Assembly (NCBI RefSeq): GCF_014642835.1
Contig: NZ_BMJA01000005.1
Span: forward strand, 1-64,000
Length of the DNA stretch: 64,000 nt
Reading direction: 5' to 3'
From: Dyella nitratireducens
Lineage (GTDB): Bacteria; Pseudomonadota; Gammaproteobacteria; Xanthomonadales; Rhodanobacteraceae
Part shown: in pieces, positions 62,484-64,000 of the stretch
Layout of the letters: each line of letters opens with the position of its first letter
How positions within the stretch are numbered: position 1 is the stretch's first letter
Translations under genes and position numbers: made by a program
The notes under the pieces: generated by a model
Told to the model about the DNA's origin: nothing
Database searches by the model: none
Seen by the model: only the letters and a program-made list of their open reading frames with translations

Positions 62484-63689
62484 CTAGATAAAAACTTCCG
62501 CCCGCAGCTCGAAAACATGCGGATCGATCACCAGGCCCTTGCGGTTGCTGAAAGCGCGGATGACATTGGCCTGCAAGCGCAAGTGCGAGCCGAGGTACCA
62601 ATTGGCCCCAGCGGTCCAGTCATGCTCCCTGCCACCCAGCACGCGTCCATCGTTGAGATTCAATTCGCTGTAGCGCAGGGCAAACTCCACCGCGCCCCAC
62701 GGACGCGAAGGAATCACGTTGCTGACGTTGCCGTCGTGGTATTGGCGTGATTCACCGGTGAGCACCCAACTGCCGAAGACGTAATAACCATCGAGGTCGT
62801 AATTGGGCTTGGGCACGTCGAAAGTAGTTTGCGCGTGCAGATACTCGCCTTGCACCGACCAGGGGCCGTCGATCCAGAGTTCTTCCAGGCCCAGGCGATT
62901 GATGTGGTTGACGTTGGTGAGCGTGCCGGAGCTGATCAGCGTGACGGTAGTCAATCCCGCCTCTGGCGGCGTCTTGAAGCTGGCCGTTGCCGGTTGTTGC
63001 ACGCCAAGTGCGTTCACCAGGCCATAGGGCCGCTCCTGCGATGCGGCGACGCCCAGGTGCAACACGTCGGTCGCCTCATGAATCGGCACCCAGGCCGCAC
63101 GTGCCGCCCATGTATGGCCACGATTTTTGCCCGTGAGGTTCTGGCCGTAGTAGCCCAGGCTGGCCAGCCAATGCGTACGCTGAATAGCCCAATCGGCACC
63201 AACGCGACGGTTCTCGTAAACCGCCTGGGAAGGCAGCGCCAGTTCGATGAAAGTGGTCTGCGTGGACGTGGTCACGCCTTCGAAGCTGACCGGCGTCTTG
63301 CTCTGGCCGAAGCGCAGCGCGCCGTAGTCGTTACCGAACACGGCCTGCGATTGTAGTCGCGCAAACACGTCCTGCCACTGTTTCGACTGAAAGTCGTAAT
63401 ACACCGTGGCGTCGTAGACGCCCGGTTTCTTCACATAGAAGCCCAGGTATTTGCGGCGATTGGTCTGCGCATCTGTGAATTTATTGTCGTCGTGCGCGAA
63501 ATCGTTGACGTCGTACTGATAGCGCAATACCAGCCCGATGTCGGTGCCGTCACTGGCGGTGTAATGCGTGGGCCAGTGGTAGAGCCAGTCGTCGTCGCCC
63601 GCCTTGGCAGTGGAAGGGGCCAGCGTGGCAAGGGAAACCGATGCGGCCAGCGTCAACACGGCAAAGGCGAGCTTAGATCGTCGTGGCAT
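62484..63689 (-). CDS. Porin of the phosphate-selective O/P family
   Basis: A 401-residue outer-membrane beta-barrel precursor with a signal peptide (LAFAVLTLAASVSLATLAPSTAKA). It has the Porin_O_P pattern: alternating-strand segments YHWPTHYTASDGTDIGLVLRYQYDVND (in pieces), FYVKKPGVYDATVYYDFQ, YGALRFGQSKTPVSFEG, GADWAIQRTHWLASLGYYG and a C-terminal strand HVFELRAEVFI. Relatives OprO/OprP take phosphate, but this one sits directly upstream of the sulfate-uptake operon, so it may admit sulfate or another oxyanion. GGAGCC precedes the ATG at 63689. Confidence 0.9.
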   Translation of the reverse strand: MPRRSKLAFAVLTLAASVSLATLAPSTAKAGDDDWLYHWPTHYTASDGTDIGLVLRYQYDVNDFAHDDNKFTDAQTNRRKYLGFYVKKPGVYDATVYYDFQSKQWQDVFARLQSQAVFGNDYGALRFGQSKTPVSFEGVTTSTQTTFIELALPSQAVYENRRVGADWAIQRTHWLASLGYYGQNLTGKNRGHTWAARAAWVPIHEATDVLHLGVAASQERPYGLVNALGVQQPATASFKTPPEAGLTTVTLISSGTLTNVNHINRLGLEELWIDGPWSVQGEYLHAQTTFDVPKPNYDLDGYYVFGSWVLTGESRQYHDGNVSNVIPSRPWGAVEFALRYSELNLNDGRVLGGREHDWTAGANWYLGSHLRLQANVIRAFSNRKGLVIDPHVFELRAEVFI

Positions 63690-63943
63690 GGATGATGGCT
63701 CCGGCGCCCTTGGCGGCGCCTGTGACGGGTGAGTGAAGTTGAGTCCCTGGATGGAACGCCTCGTTAGGCCGGGCCTGACGAGCTGGGGATGGCGTCCTGG
63801 ATTCCATGCTGCCTGCCGCATTTCCCGCGATGGAAAGGAGGGAATGGCATGCGGATATGCCGGGCCATCATTTCTTCGCCAAAAAACGAAGTCCTAACAT
63901 CTCCAGACCAGATGGACGTCTATACGTCCAAGGATATGATTCG
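63690..63943. promoter_or_regulatory. Divergent promoter region between porin and probable cysJ
   Basis: This 254-base gap should hold promoters in both directions. At 63914-63929 it contains the dyad GGACGT-CTAT-ACGTCC, which resembles two adjacent 8-base MetJ boxes (consensus AGACGTCT) in 7/8 and 6/8 positions. AAGGAT, the ribosome binding site of the gene at 63944, follows. The protein that reads the dyad is unknown. Confidence 0.5.
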
Positions 63944-64000
63944 ATGACCGCCGCCACACTATCGCCGTTGCCCGAAGACAAGCAGCCTCTGGTTGCGCGT
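63944..64000 (+). CDS. Start of a gene, probably sulfite reductase flavoprotein subunit (partial)
   Basis: Only 19 codons are visible (MTAATLSPLPEDKQPLVAR) with AAGGAT eight bases upstream; the frame is open to the window edge. The S-P-L-P-E-D-K/Q-P-L start resembles the N-terminus of assimilatory sulfite reductase flavoprotein CysJ (E. coli LLPLNPEQLARL), and the divergent sulfate-import genes fit. This is a weak assignment from 19 residues and context. Confidence 0.4.
   Translation, partial: MTAATLSPLPEDKQPLVAR

Overview
The window is a GC-rich, densely coded chromosomal stretch from a gammaproteobacterium. The short-type adenylate kinase, a pcm-tolC-waaA run, paired GTAG-type palindromic repeats and many close Xanthomonas-like families point to the Xanthomonadales, most likely Rhodanobacteraceae (Dyella, Rhodanobacter or Luteibacter type). 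The taxon is an inference from protein content. There is no phage, integrase, insertion-sequence transposase, CRISPR array, rRNA or convincing tRNA, so this reads as core chromosome with small accessory inserts.

Layout. 0.4-5 kb: a 55-residue small protein, rubredoxin, hemL, a voltage-gated K+ channel, then argD-gloA on the minus strand. 5-7.4 kb: a sigma-54 promoter driving a small secreted protein, facing a VpsR-like sigma-54 activator. 7.5-11.5 kb: SDR, stand-alone LonN protein and an ABC ATPase/membrane pair. 11.4-19.2 kb: mpl, adk, PPi-dependent phosphofructokinase, a GH20 hexosaminidase and H+-pyrophosphatase. 19-28 kb: HAF-repeat protein, two MocR regulators (one lacking the PLP lysine), prolyl oligopeptidase, prolyl 4-hydroxylase-like enzyme, a small membrane protein and soluble pyrophosphatase. 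28-31 kb: a trimeric autotransporter adhesin. 31-35.4 kb: a LysR regulator divergent from an MFS-AKR-MDR operon. 35.4-39 kb: a decapitated ferritin remnant behind a DUF3224 gene, an AraC regulator, and thiC with its TPP riboswitch.

39-55 kb is a cell-envelope block: TetR regulator, pcm, tolC, waaA, an LpxL-type acyltransferase, two polysaccharide deacetylases, three glycosyltransferases, an O-antigen ligase and a TPR protein, followed by yceI, rutE and an ELM1-family gene. 55-64 kb carries glnE and a sulfate-uptake operon (binding protein-cysT-cysW-cysA), with a porin upstream and the first 19 codons of a probable cysJ on the opposite strand at the right edge.

Themes: (i) three pyrophosphate-handling enzymes lie within 14 kb; (ii) LPS core assembly and surface glycan genes are clustered; (iii) sulfate import is divergent from probable sulfite reduction; (iv) three GTAG-flanked palindrome pairs sit at gene ends, two of them supplying the stop codon of a neighbouring gene. 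The most system-like novelty is the sigma-54 promoter, small secreted protein and VpsR-like activator module at 5.2-7.3 kb.
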